From Myxacorys californica WJT36-NPBG1 (GTDB lineage: Bacteria; Cyanobacteriota; Cyanobacteriia; Leptolyngbyales; Leptolyngbyaceae): a stretch of DNA of 64,000 nt. The stretch spans positions 1 through 64,000 of the forward strand of contig JAHHHO010000023.1 in NCBI GenBank assembly GCA_019359315.1. Reading direction: 5' to 3'. A program made the translations under genes and the position numbers. Below are positions 35,357-44,695 of the stretch, in pieces. Positions within the stretch are counted from its first letter, which is position 1; each line of letters opens with the position of its first letter. The notes under the pieces were generated by a model. The model was not told where the DNA came from, did not search any database, and was given only the letters and a program-made list of their open reading frames with translations.

Positions 35357-35587
35357 GGAGTTTCGGGCTTTTTGCTCGGAGTTCCAAGTTCTGAGGTCGG
35401 AACTTCAGGCTTTGAAGGCGGAGTTTCAGGCTTTTTGCTCGACGTTCCGGGTGTTGAAGGCGGAGTTTCAGGCTTTGAAGGCGGAGTTCCAGGTGTTGAA
35501 GGCGGAGTTTCGGGCTTTTTGCTTGGAATGCCGAGATTGGAAGGCGGAGTGTCGAGATCTGAACTCGGAGTTTCGGGCTTGGAACTG
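35357..35587 (+). repeat. Minisatellite, 11 tandem units of 21 bp
   Basis: Eleven contiguous 21-base units, consensus GGAGTTTCAGGCTTTGAAGGC with a second variant ending TTTTTGCTC. Because 21 is a multiple of three, three frames stay open through it. Translations are heptads such as LKAEFQA (plus), or SKPETPP (minus). No start codon context convinces me that any frame is expressed. It lies about 90 bases upstream of the NACHT gene, in its likely promoter region. Such heptad-like repeats are seen in other cyanobacterial intergenic regions. Confidence 0.93.
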
Positions 35588-35679
35588 CAATGATGAGGAA
35601 ATTTTCTTGAAGGGTCGGGGAAGAGGCGCGATCGTTCTGTATAAAGGAGAGAACCCTCTACAGCAGTGCTGCTCAAGTT

Positions 35680-37788
35680 ATGTGGACACCCGATCCAATC
35701 TTGCTAGAAGTCATTAAGAAGCTGACTAGTTTAGTGATCGACACGGTTTGGAAGCAATCGGGCGAGAAAATTACAGAACAGCTTCAGAAGCAAGTTGGAA
35801 ACGCAATAGAAAAGTATGTTCGCACTTATGAAGAACGCCATTGCACGCTGAAATACGCGTGCTTGCGGATGGATGATTCGCTGCGGCTCGAAGAAATCTA
35901 TACCGATGTGCAGGTTTTGGAACCACGCGAGCTTCGGTACTTCCAAAGCAACGAAAATTTAGAAGACCTGTTTCGCGAACTGGGGCGAGGCTTTCAGTTT
36001 GAAAAGACCACGCGCCAAGCTGGAATTGCAGTCGCGAATCAGTTTCCTCGGTTGGTCGTGTTGGGCAGTCCGGGAATTGGCAAATCGACGTTTCTGAAAA
36101 AGGTCGGACTCGAAGCGCTAAAGTGGGAAACATCGGGCTATCGCCATGAAGTGATCCCAGTGCTTTTGGAGCTAAAGCGGTTTGATGCGAGTCAGACTGA
36201 TATTGAGAAATTTATTGCAGCAGAGTTTGAAGAGTGTGGATTTCCCGAAGCGGCAACGTTTACACAGCGGATGTTAGCGGCAGGAAAGCTGCTCGTTTTG
36301 CTGGATGGGTTGGATGAAGTGACATCGCATCACGTCGATCGAGCGATCGTGCAGATTGGAAATCTAGTCGATCGCTATGATGAAAATCGCTTTATTACGT
36401 CGTGTCGGATTGCGGCATACAAAGGGGGATTTCCACGATTTAAAGATGTGACGATGGCGAATTTTGATGATCGCCAGATTAAAACGTTTATTGATCGCTG
36501 GTTTCATCGCGAACCGAAGTTGGCGGATCAGTGTTGGGAGACCTTAAAAAGCCCAGAGTACGCGGCTGCAAAGGAATTAGGGCAAACGCCACTGCTATTA
36601 ACGCTGCTTTGTGCAGTGTATAGCGAGTCGCTAACCTTTCCAAAGCGACGGGCAACACTTTACGGGGAAGCGCTGGAAGTCTGGCTGAAGAATTGGGCGA
36701 CAGAACGACGGGTGCATCGCGATCCGATTTATCGCGATTTATGTTTAGAAGATGAACAGATTCTATTGTCGGAGATCGCTTATAAAAGCTTGTCTGAGCA
36801 GCAGCTATTCTTCTCGAAAAAAGAGCTAACCAAGCAAATCAAAGCCTTTCTCACAAGCACTCTGAATGCACCAAAGCATCTCGATGCAGAAGCCGTTCTG
36901 AAGGCGATTCAAATTCAGCAAGGCATTTTAGTAGAGCGGGCGAGAAATCAGTACTCGTTCTCGCATTTGACTTTTCAGGAGTATCTCACGGCACAATACA
37001 TTGTGGAAGAAGGATTACTGGAAGAACTTGTAAAACAACATTTGACTTCTCGCTCTTGGCGAGAAGTTTTTCTGCTCGTTTCAGGTTCGCTGAGAAGTGC
37101 AGATCAATTGCTAGTGCTTATGGCACGTGAAACTAGGAAGTTAGTGGGTTCAGAAAATCTATATGGTCTAGTACTTGGGTCAAGTTTAATCGCAGCTGAT
37201 TCTGAAGATAACTACAATTCTGCTTCTAACCGTGCTGTAGCTATTTTCATTGCTCTTTCACATGATAAAACTTATCATCAAAATCTTGCTCTTAAGTTAG
37301 TATCTGCACTTGATAGTTCTCGAAAGCTAGGTCGTCTTTTCAAGTTTGTAGACGAATTAGCTGGGCATTTTATTATTTATCGTTCTGTTGTTCCTACTTC
37401 TACTAGTGAAACCTCCTTTCAAGCACTTCTTGAAACTGTTTATATGCTTGCTGAAGAAATTGAAAAAGCGAAGGTCTTTCGCAAATCAGATAGTTCAATT
37501 TTATTTGAACAGCTAAGAATTTTGAAGGATATAATTCCGGACGATAGATTTACTAAACAAAAATCTATTGAAGAATATTCAGAAATCACTGAAATCATTT
37601 TGCAGAGTTGGTGCAACTATCTTTGCTTAGCACCAGAATGGGTTGATTTGCCTCAGCGCGAGGTCTTCTCTCTAAGAGATTACCTTTATGCCAATGAATT
37701 AATAGTGCAGTGCAGAGATGCTGGGCGTGTGTCGCCGCAGGTGTGGAATGCGATCGAGTCTCGGATGCTAACCATGCGCGATGATTAG
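35680..37788 (+). CDS. NACHT NTPase (bacterial NLR-like)
   Basis: A 702-residue STAND-type NTPase. After an N-terminal helical region (1-120, QSGEKITEQLQKQVGNAIEK) comes the NACHT module: Walker A LGSPGIGKST (128-137), Walker B LLVLLDGLDEV (204-214), sensor FITSCR, and the helical FSHLTFQEYLTAQYI segment (about 425) usual in bacterial NACHT proteins. The C-terminal ~230 residues are helical, ending with a conserved-looking YANELIVQCRDAGRVSPQVW segment, a pattern like the short NACHT-associated C-terminal domain of cyanobacterial members. Bacterial NACHT proteins can defend against phage. No separate effector domain is visible at the N-terminus. HicB/HicA genes follow. Confidence 0.9.
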   Translation: MWTPDPILLEVIKKLTSLVIDTVWKQSGEKITEQLQKQVGNAIEKYVRTYEERHCTLKYACLRMDDSLRLEEIYTDVQVLEPRELRYFQSNENLEDLFRELGRGFQFEKTTRQAGIAVANQFPRLVVLGSPGIGKSTFLKKVGLEALKWETSGYRHEVIPVLLELKRFDASQTDIEKFIAAEFEECGFPEAATFTQRMLAAGKLLVLLDGLDEVTSHHVDRAIVQIGNLVDRYDENRFITSCRIAAYKGGFPRFKDVTMANFDDRQIKTFIDRWFHREPKLADQCWETLKSPEYAAAKELGQTPLLLTLLCAVYSESLTFPKRRATLYGEALEVWLKNWATERRVHRDPIYRDLCLEDEQILLSEIAYKSLSEQQLFFSKKELTKQIKAFLTSTLNAPKHLDAEAVLKAIQIQQGILVERARNQYSFSHLTFQEYLTAQYIVEEGLLEELVKQHLTSRSWREVFLLVSGSLRSADQLLVLMARETRKLVGSENLYGLVLGSSLIAADSEDNYNSASNRAVAIFIALSHDKTYHQNLALKLVSALDSSRKLGRLFKFVDELAGHFIIYRSVVPTSTSETSFQALLETVYMLAEEIEKAKVFRKSDSSILFEQLRILKDIIPDDRFTKQKSIEEYSEITEIILQSWCNYLCLAPEWVDLPQREVFSLRDYLYANELIVQCRDAGRVSPQVWNAIESRMLTMRDD

Positions 37789-37814
37789 AGTAGTTGCGAT
37801 TTTGAGCTTAAACC

Positions 37815-38024
37815 ATGAGCGAAGTTGTATTTCTAATTGAAGATGCACCCGAAGGTGGCTACATCGCCCGTGCCCTAGGAGAATCCATTTTTACAGAAGC
37901 AGATGATCTCGATCGCCTGCGAGAAGAAATTCGAGATGCCGTCAGATGCCATTTCCCCAACGAGCAAACACGCCCAAAATTGATCCGTCTCCACTTTATT
38001 CGAGATGAGGTCATTGCCTCATGA
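37815..38024 (+). CDS. HicB-like antitoxin
   Basis: A 69-residue protein of the HicB-like partial RNase H fold (VVFLIEDAPEGGYIARALGESIFTEADD). Typical of short cyanobacterial antitoxins (sometimes mislabelled as 2-oxoisovalerate dehydrogenase) that lack a DNA-binding tail. Its stop codon overlaps the start of the HicA gene (ATGA), so the pair is cotranslated. It would bind and block HicA. It starts 26 bases after the NACHT stop. Confidence 0.82.
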   Translation: MSEVVFLIEDAPEGGYIARALGESIFTEADDLDRLREEIRDAVRCHFPNEQTRPKLIRLHFIRDEVIAS

Positions 38025-38269
38025 AGCTCCCGCGAGATCTTTCTGGAAAAGAACTGGCGAAACTTCTAGAAAGATTTGATCACACAATCAATCATCAAAC
38101 CGGAAGCCACTTGCGATTATCCACCAGTTTTAACGGTGAACATCATATTACTGTTCCAAACCACGATGCTCTTAAAGTTGGGACACTTGCTACAATTCTC
38201 AAAAAAGATGTAGCAGAACACGTTGCCTTAAGTCACGATGAATTACTCATAGCTCTATTTCGGAAATGA
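38021..38269 (+). CDS. hicA: HicA family toxin (mRNA interferase)
   Basis: An 82-residue HicA-type dsRBD-fold ribonuclease: PRDLSGKELAKLLERF, then the catalytic-His region TGSHLRLST, and HITVPNHDALKVGTLATILKK. The catalytic His in GSH is present, so the toxin looks intact. HicA cuts mRNA and stops growth until blocked by its HicB partner. The order antitoxin then toxin, with overlap, is the reverse of the classic hicAB order but common in cyanobacteria. Confidence 0.9.
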   Translation: MKLPRDLSGKELAKLLERFDHTINHQTGSHLRLSTSFNGEHHITVPNHDALKVGTLATILKKDVAEHVALSHDELLIALFRK

Positions 38270-38484
38270 AATTAGCGAATCTCAGTCTGTCAACAAATGA
38301 CGATTAGCTAAGACGGCAAGCAAAAAATTAGGACTCACAATAGAAATCACGATCGCAGTTAGAAGCGAGAAAACCGTGACACGATCGCAGACCTTACCCA
38401 CCCGTTTACTAAGCATGAGCCGCGATTGCAGTGAGCCGCGATCGCGATATCAAAACCTGATCAATACCGAACTGCAAAGCGTTA

Positions 38485-39915
38485 TCAAAGGTGTCCTTCA
38501 CTCCTTTCCTGTTTGCGCTCCTGAAGCTTAAGCAAAATCTCTGCATGAATTTCTTTCGTAATTGGGTAGAGATATGCCAAGACCAAGCCAATCAGCAGCA
38601 CCACCAACGGAGCCGGACCCACCAACACCCGAATTGCCCAAAGTGCCGACGCAGGCTGAATCGGCGCAGGTTGCCCACCACCACTTTCAATAAATCCAGA
38701 CTGTTGTAGCACCCAACCCACAATAAACAGACCAAGCGCCAGAGCCACCTTCTGCAACAGCACCATAAACCCGTAAAACACTCCTTCGCGCCGCTGTCCA
38801 GTTTGCAATTCATCTAGCTCAATCACATCTGGGATCATCGACCACGGAACTAAATATGCAGTCGAGACTCCAAAGCCTGCCAACACAGCTAAGGCATACA
38901 TCCAGCCAATCTGTCCGGGCTGCAACGTAAATAGCCCAATCTCAGCAATAATCCAGACCGTCATTCCCATGAAGTAGACAGCCTTCTTACCAACTCGTTT
39001 GCTGACTGCGCTCCAGACAAACAGCATAATTAATGCCGTCACCTGAACAGCAATCACCACCTGGGTAAAATCAGCGTCATTCAAGCCCATCCAGTTTTTG
39101 ACAAAATACGGAATCACCGAAACCGTATTCTGAACCGCAAGCCAAGAGCAGAGGTAGATTCCAATAACGTACAAGAATGGTTTGTTAGAAAACGCAATTT
39201 TGAGTTGCTCAAGATAAGGCAAAGATTCCTCAGTCGCCACCGCTTGGCGTTGCTGCTCTGTTTCCCGAACCCGTTTGCGCGTTCCCCACACACACCAATA
39301 CAACGGCAATACAGAGATAACCGCACAAACTGCACCGAGCATCCAATACTGCTTGATCGGATCGTTCTTAAATGCACCAAAGATCACGAGTGCTAATACA
39401 AGAGAGAGAATGCTGCCGCCAATAGAGAAAGCGAAGCGATAGCTATTAAGACTGGTGCGCTCATCGTAATCTTGCGTGAGTTCAGGAGTTAGAGCGGTAT
39501 ATGGCAGGTTGACCGCCGTATAGAAGCTATTGAAAATAATCGAGATTGCCACGTAGTACCAGAACAATCCCCACTGATCGAGATCAGGGACAATCCACTG
39601 CAAGAAAAAGAAAATACCGAATGGAATTGCCCCAAACAGCATCCACGGATGGCGACGCCCCCATCTGCTGCGAGTGCGATCGCTCATCATGCCCACGATC
39701 GGATCGTTGATCGCATCCCAGATCTTGCTGATCAGTAGAATGCTACCTGCAATGCCAGGTTTGAGGTTGGCAACATTCGTGAAGAAGATCAGTAGAAAGA
39801 CCCCTAAAATATTTGCTGTAATGGCAGGGCCCAAATCCCCTGCGCCATACGCCAATTTTGTACTAAAGCTTAATTTTTCGCTCTTTGCACCGGGTTGATC
39901 GGCAGAATTATTCAT
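38485..39915 (-). CDS. GPH-family sugar:cation symporter (MFS, MelB-like)
   Basis: A ~476-residue transporter with 12 helices of the glycoside-pentoside-hexuronide:cation symporter family (MelB fold). Signature segments are KLAYGAGDLGPAI at the N-terminus, DAINDPIVGMMSDRTRSRWGRRHPW (helix 2-3 loop, including the conserved Asp residues) and the central DVIELDELQTGQRREGVFYG. The start ATG 39915 is preferred over GTG 39978, since it leaves about 100 bases for promoters shared with the divergent phosphoribosyltransferase gene. The substrate is probably a sugar. It may feed the GH65 enzyme, but there is no direct link. Confidence 0.9.
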   Translation of the reverse strand: MNNSADQPGAKSEKLSFSTKLAYGAGDLGPAITANILGVFLLIFFTNVANLKPGIAGSILLISKIWDAINDPIVGMMSDRTRSRWGRRHPWMLFGAIPFGIFFFLQWIVPDLDQWGLFWYYVAISIIFNSFYTAVNLPYTALTPELTQDYDERTSLNSYRFAFSIGGSILSLVLALVIFGAFKNDPIKQYWMLGAVCAVISVLPLYWCVWGTRKRVRETEQQRQAVATEESLPYLEQLKIAFSNKPFLYVIGIYLCSWLAVQNTVSVIPYFVKNWMGLNDADFTQVVIAVQVTALIMLFVWSAVSKRVGKKAVYFMGMTVWIIAEIGLFTLQPGQIGWMYALAVLAGFGVSTAYLVPWSMIPDVIELDELQTGQRREGVFYGFMVLLQKVALALGLFIVGWVLQQSGFIESGGGQPAPIQPASALWAIRVLVGPAPLVVLLIGLVLAYLYPITKEIHAEILLKLQERKQERSEGHL

Positions 39916-40017
39916 AACAGGAGTCGTAGAAACCGGGTTATCAGTTGTATTATCTTCCTCAGTTTTGTTTCTGATCACGCAGTTCGTTCTAAATCTTATT
40001 TATCTTTAGCTGTCACA

Positions 40018-40533
40018 ATGCCCGAACTTTTCGTTAGTTGGTCTGATTACCACGAAACCATTGAGAAACTTGCGGCTCAGATCTACCGTTCTGGCTGGGA
40101 GTTTGATCAAATTGTCTGTTTGGCTAAGGGAGGGCTACGAGTTGGAGACGTGTTGGCACGGATTTACGGTGTGCCGTTGGCGATCTTATCGACCTCATCG
40201 TATCGGGGTGGCAGCCGTGGGCGGAGTGCGCTGGTGTTTTCGCGCGAACTGTCAATGACAACGCTAAATTTAGGAGCGCGGGTCTTGCTCGTCGATGATC
40301 TCGTCGATTCGGGCGTGACGTTGCAAAAGACGATTCCTTGGCTCAAGCATCAATATGGTGTTTACGTTGAGGAAGTTAAGACAGCAGTGCTGTGGTATAA
40401 GCAATGCTCCATCATCAAACCCGACTATTATGTCGAGTATTTGCCAGATAATCCTTGGATTCACCAGCCGTTTGAGAAGTATGAGGAGATGGAGCCGAAA
40501 GATTTGGATCAGTCATGGCCGGCTCAAGGTTAA
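40018..40533 (+). CDS. Phosphoribosyltransferase, type I
   Basis: A 171-residue protein of the PRTase fold (COG2236-like). The PRPP-binding loop VLLVDDLVDSGVTL (about 90-103) is clear, with AKGGLRVGDVLAR forming the pyrophosphate loop. The start at 40018 (MPELFVSWSDYHETI) is the family start; the longer frame from 39895 is not. The nucleobase is unknown; relatives are annotated as xanthine/hypoxanthine salvage or just PRTase. It is divergent to the sugar transporter. Confidence 0.88.
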   Translation: MPELFVSWSDYHETIEKLAAQIYRSGWEFDQIVCLAKGGLRVGDVLARIYGVPLAILSTSSYRGGSRGRSALVFSRELSMTTLNLGARVLLVDDLVDSGVTLQKTIPWLKHQYGVYVEEVKTAVLWYKQCSIIKPDYYVEYLPDNPWIHQPFEKYEEMEPKDLDQSWPAQG

Positions 40534-41304
40534 ACAGATTTACTCATCAGCGCTACTACCTAAACATCTAGCTCCGAACTAGTTGAAACAAGACCCCTGT
40601 AAATATACTTATTAAAATTTCTGAATTATCGCTTTTCTTTACTACTTGTTCAACTTAAGTTCGGCAAATGAAGTGCCAATTCGCTGAAGCTTATGAGTAG
40701 TTGCTTTGTCGCGTTCAAATTCCTCAAGCATTAAAGAGAGCTACTAGCGGAGCCTACTGTATTACACCTCTTGCTCCTGCGATTTCCTTAGACGCGCGCA
40801 TTAACAGTGAGTCCAACTCCCATATGTAGAATAGCGAACTAGGTCTTTATGCACGTATCCTTCATATTGTGACTCATGGCATGTTCTCCTTCTCTAGAGA
40901 GATCTGCCAATTGGAAGATGCTCACCCATCAGTTAGAAAATTACAGTTCTTCTTTGATAGTCATTAGAGCCAAGTGACGATCTAATCCGAAAGCCTGTCT
41001 TCCCAGCCCTTAATCTTCTTATGAATTTGCTGGACTCTATCAACTCTGACTTCATAACTCTGTAGAGTTTTACGGTAGATAGGTTCTAGGATGCTGCTGT
41101 TATTCATGTAATAACACGCTGACTAGCATTTACAGGGTGTTTTTGTAGTTTTCAACCGCTTGGGGTTAGCAAATTGGGGTTAGCAAACTGGTTTTCATCC
41201 AACGCTTGGGCAACGCTGCTCAAGATGGGCCTGAGACTTAGCACAGTAGCCGCTCTGCTAAATCCGGATCTTGTGGTGAAGCCCTTCTACTTGTTGCATC
41301 AGTC
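40534..41304. other. Long intergenic region upstream of the exopolysaccharide locus
   Basis: About 770 bases without a supported gene. The minus strand contains a 24-codon C-terminal-like remnant (LEEFERDKATTHKLQRIGTSFAEL) ending at 40642 and other short open pieces broken by stops, suggesting a decayed gene. At 41162-41190 the unit TTGGGGTTAGCAAA occurs twice. The region nearest 41304 should hold the promoter of the polysaccharide genes. Confidence 0.45.
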
Positions 41305-42393
41305 ATGAAAGTAGCCTTAGTCCATGACTACCTAACACAAAAAGGTGGCGCAGAGCGAGTGTTCGAGCTACTTTGCAAGCGTTATCCTGATGCAGATGTT
41401 TTTACATCCCTTTATGATCCTCAGTCATCGGTTGATTTAGGCAATCGCGTCGTTCACACGACCTATTTGCAGCGACTCCCCCATGCACCCCAGTATTTCA
41501 AACTGCTTGCTCCTTTCTATTACTCCGCTTTTCGTTCCTTGGATTTGCGAGACTACGATTTGATCATTAGCAGCACGACTAGTTTTGCGAAGGCAGTGAG
41601 AAAGCGCCCAGACGCCAAGCACATTTGTTTCTGCCATAATGTGACACGGTTTCTGTGGGACACCAAGACGTATTTGCGAGAATACAGTGCCTACCGTCGC
41701 TTTTATCCGCTTCTAGAAAGCATCTTTCGGTTGATGCGAAAGGCGGATTTTGCCCATGCTCAAGGCCCCGATTTGTATGTCGCAAACTCCAGCACGGTTG
41801 CCCGACGGATTGAGCGAATCTACAAGCGCCCAGCGATCGTCATCAACTACCCGATCGATAGTCAGCAGTTCACCTTCTCAGACCAGAAGGAAGATTTTTA
41901 TCTGGCGTCAGCGCGGCTGCTGAGCTACAAGCGTATTGATGTGATTGTTGAAGCGTTCAACTGGTTGGGCTGGTCGCTGCTGATAACAGGCGACGGCCCT
42001 GAGCGGGAAGCCCTGCAAGCACGAGCCATGAAGAACGTGCAGTTTCTAGGACATGTGAGCGATAGCGATCGCAAGTGGCTGCTCGCAAAGTCTCGCTCTG
42101 TGATCGTGACCGCTTTAGAAGATTACGGGTTAGTGCCGATTGAGGCAAACGCAAGCGGAACGCCCGTGATCGCCTTTGGTGAAGGCGGTGTGCTAGATAC
42201 TCAAGTTCCTGGCAAAACCGGGGTCTTCTTCAAATCGCAAACCCCTCACGCCCTCTATCGGGCGCTTTTACAGGCTTGCACTATTAACTGGGACTACCAA
42301 ACCATTCGGAATCACGCACTCAGCCACTTCTCTGAAGAAGTCTTTTTTCAGTCGGTCGATCGCGTCATTGGGGAGGTATGTAGCACCGGGTAA
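41305..42393 (+). CDS. Glycosyltransferase family 4 (1)
   Basis: A 362-residue GT-B glycosyltransferase of family GT4, transferring an activated sugar (GDP- or UDP-linked) to a lipid-linked acceptor. N-terminal Rossmann domain begins KVALVHDYLTQKGGAERVFE. The donor-binding C-terminal domain shows ASARLLSYKRIDVIVEAF, LLITGDGPE and the EX7E region with EDYGLVPIEANASGTPVIAF. HNVTRFLWD in the N-terminal domain is shared with WbaZ-like mannosyltransferases. It opens the exopolysaccharide locus and lies 80 bases upstream of the Wzc-like gene. Specificity unknown. Confidence 0.9.
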   Translation: MKVALVHDYLTQKGGAERVFELLCKRYPDADVFTSLYDPQSSVDLGNRVVHTTYLQRLPHAPQYFKLLAPFYYSAFRSLDLRDYDLIISSTTSFAKAVRKRPDAKHICFCHNVTRFLWDTKTYLREYSAYRRFYPLLESIFRLMRKADFAHAQGPDLYVANSSTVARRIERIYKRPAIVINYPIDSQQFTFSDQKEDFYLASARLLSYKRIDVIVEAFNWLGWSLLITGDGPEREALQARAMKNVQFLGHVSDSDRKWLLAKSRSVIVTALEDYGLVPIEANASGTPVIAFGEGGVLDTQVPGKTGVFFKSQTPHALYRALLQACTINWDYQTIRNHALSHFSEEVFFQSVDRVIGEVCSTG

Positions 42394-42472
42394 CTGGAGT
42401 GATATCGGTCAAGTGATATGGATCAAGGTGTAATTGTCCTGTTTTCGTCATTCAGTCTAGGGAGTAACCAAC

Positions 42473-44695
42473 GTGGCTCAGAGTAATTTAACGTTCTATA
42501 ACGGAAATCCATCCCCGCCTCAGCAGGTGGAGACCGAACCTGGCTACGGTCATCTGCTAAATGTGCTGGTGCGGCGACGGAACTGGGTGCTAGGAATTCT
42601 GATTGCCACGTTAGCAGCAACCGCAGGCGTGACGCTCGTAATGAGACCGACCTACCGCAGCACCATGCAACTGATGGTGGACTCTAACTATCGCACTCGA
42701 CAAGCATCGCCGGAGAACCCAAGTTTTTCTTACGCTGACCCCAACGTTGAGATTGACAATGCTACACAGCTAAACGTCATGCGAAGCGCTCAACTGCTGC
42801 AACGCGCGATCGACAGTCTCAAACCCCGCTACTCAGATTTAACCGTTGAGAAACTCCAGAAGAAGCTAGCCGTCTCCACGATTCAAGAGCAGAAGGGCAA
42901 CGAGAAGGTCAACACTAGTATTTTTCAAGTAACGTACACCGATAACAATCGTGCCAAGACGCGGGATGTCTTAATGGCACTACAAACGGTGTATGAGCAG
43001 TACAACGTGTCTCAACAAAAGCAGCGCTTGACCCGTGGATTGGCCTTTATCAACGAGCAAATTCCGCAGGCTGAAACGCGAGTGAGTCAGGCAGAATCTG
43101 CCTTGGAGCGATTTCGGAAGTCGCAAGATCTCATTGATCCAGAACTTCAGTCGAAATCATTGATCGAGTCGCTAGCTGCATTACAGAAAGATCAGCAAAC
43201 CAACCAAGCAGCCCTAGCGTCGGCTCGAACGCAGTATTTAGCGTTGCAGAGCCAACTGAATCGTGATCCGCGTCAAGCCTCGATCGCGGCTCGGTTAAGT
43301 CAATCGTCTCGCTATCAGGCCCTACTGAATGAGATTCAGAAAACCGAAGTCGCATTGGTGCAGCAAAAACTGCGCTTTACGGAGAAAACGCCCTTTGTTC
43401 AAACCTTGCTAGAGCAGCGTCAGCAGCAAGCTGTGCTGCTTCGACAAGAAGCGCAGCGAGTGTTAGGGGCAGATGCCGGGGCACTGGCATCGGCTGGCGG
43501 AAACCTAGTCTCAATTGGGCAATTGGGAGAAAACGACCTCAAGTTTGCGAGCGGATTAGTCGAAGCTCAGGTGAGCTTTCTTGCCGCTCAAGCTCGCGAT
43601 CGCACCTTGGCGGTCAACCAAGCTCAACTCAAGGGCGAACTCCAACGCTTTCCAGCACTGCTAGCAGAGTTCAATCGTTTACAGCCAAACGTCAAAATTA
43701 ACCGTGAAACGCTAGAGCAGTTACTCAAGGCAAAGCAAGAGCTTGGGTTAGAAATCGCTCGTGGAGCCTATGACTGGCAGACTTTAGAGCAGCCGAAGTT
43801 GGGCAAGAAAGTGGGTCCTAGCTGGCTGAAAAACCTGTTAGCAGGAGGCGTATTGGGCTTAATGCTAGGCGGCGCTGCCGCGCTGATGCGCGAATCATCC
43901 GATGATTCAGTCCGCACCTCAGAAGATCTCACCAAACAGCTACCTGTACCTCTGCTGGGGCTGGTTCCAGAACTGCCATTACCCGAAGTAACGTTAGGAT
44001 CTCGTAGTCTATCGTTCCGACAATCGGACGTACTCGACCCATCCACGATGCAGGTCTTGCACTGGGCACCGTTCCGAGAATCGTTAGATTTGATTTACAA
44101 AAACCTGCAACTAATCACGGACGGTGCACCGATCAATTCGTTGGTGATTACGTCTGCCTTGGCAGGAGAAGGAAAATCAACGGTGGCACTAGGACTAGCG
44201 ATTAGCGCTGCGCGGCTGCATCAACGAGTGCTGCTGATCGACGCGGATCTGCGTCGTCCGGGACTCCACAAACAGTTAGATTTGCCCAACGAGCAAGGAC
44301 TTTCGACCCTCCTGATGAGCGATCGCTTCTTAGGCACAAACGCGGTACAAAATGCCAATACTTATAGTGACCTGCCCATATCGGTACTCACAGCTGGCCC
44401 AACTCCGACGGATTCTGTCAAACTGCTCAGCTCAAAACGGATGCGCGACTTGATGAGCATGTTTGAGCAGAGCTATGACTTGGTGATTGTAGACGCGCCA
44501 CCAACTTTGGGGATTGTGGATGCAATTTTGGCAGCATCGTTCTGTGATGGGGCACTGTTGGTAGGTCGAATGGGTCGTGTGACTCGTCACGAGGTCACAG
44601 AAGCAGCAAATACGCTGAGCCGTTTAAATCTGCTGGGGATTGTAGCCAATGGAGCAAGTAACCCTAGCAATTATTACTACGATCGCATTGCCTGA
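42473..44695 (+). CDS. Wzc-type polysaccharide co-polymerase/tyrosine kinase
   Basis: A 740-residue chain-length regulator and bacterial tyrosine kinase for exopolysaccharide export. GTG start with GGGAG eight bases upstream. After a short cytoplasmic N-terminus, helix 1 lies at ~38-60. A periplasmic Wzz domain with long coiled coils (about 180-440) follows, then helix 2 (about 455-475), and the cytoplasmic BY-kinase domain: Walker A SALAGEGKSTVALG (about 562), Walker A' LLIDADLRRP, Walker B LVIVDAPP. The C-terminus NYYYDRIA holds three Tyr, a small version of the usual phosphorylated cluster. Wzz and kinase are in one chain, as in Gram-negative Wzc. Confidence 0.93.
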   Translation: MAQSNLTFYNGNPSPPQQVETEPGYGHLLNVLVRRRNWVLGILIATLAATAGVTLVMRPTYRSTMQLMVDSNYRTRQASPENPSFSYADPNVEIDNATQLNVMRSAQLLQRAIDSLKPRYSDLTVEKLQKKLAVSTIQEQKGNEKVNTSIFQVTYTDNNRAKTRDVLMALQTVYEQYNVSQQKQRLTRGLAFINEQIPQAETRVSQAESALERFRKSQDLIDPELQSKSLIESLAALQKDQQTNQAALASARTQYLALQSQLNRDPRQASIAARLSQSSRYQALLNEIQKTEVALVQQKLRFTEKTPFVQTLLEQRQQQAVLLRQEAQRVLGADAGALASAGGNLVSIGQLGENDLKFASGLVEAQVSFLAAQARDRTLAVNQAQLKGELQRFPALLAEFNRLQPNVKINRETLEQLLKAKQELGLEIARGAYDWQTLEQPKLGKKVGPSWLKNLLAGGVLGLMLGGAAALMRESSDDSVRTSEDLTKQLPVPLLGLVPELPLPEVTLGSRSLSFRQSDVLDPSTMQVLHWAPFRESLDLIYKNLQLITDGAPINSLVITSALAGEGKSTVALGLAISAARLHQRVLLIDADLRRPGLHKQLDLPNEQGLSTLLMSDRFLGTNAVQNANTYSDLPISVLTAGPTPTDSVKLLSSKRMRDLMSMFEQSYDLVIVDAPPTLGIVDAILAASFCDGALLVGRMGRVTRHEVTEAANTLSRLNLLGIVANGASNPSNYYYDRIA

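Noticed and set aside
35357-35587. CRISPR array
   Set aside because: Units are contiguous 21-mers without unique spacers.
35319-35717. Open frame of 132 codons with heptad repeats (LKAEFQA) as a coiled-coil protein gene
   Set aside because: Openness follows from the 21-bp repeat unit, two other frames are open too, and it overlaps the start of the NACHT gene. No ribosome binding site stands out.
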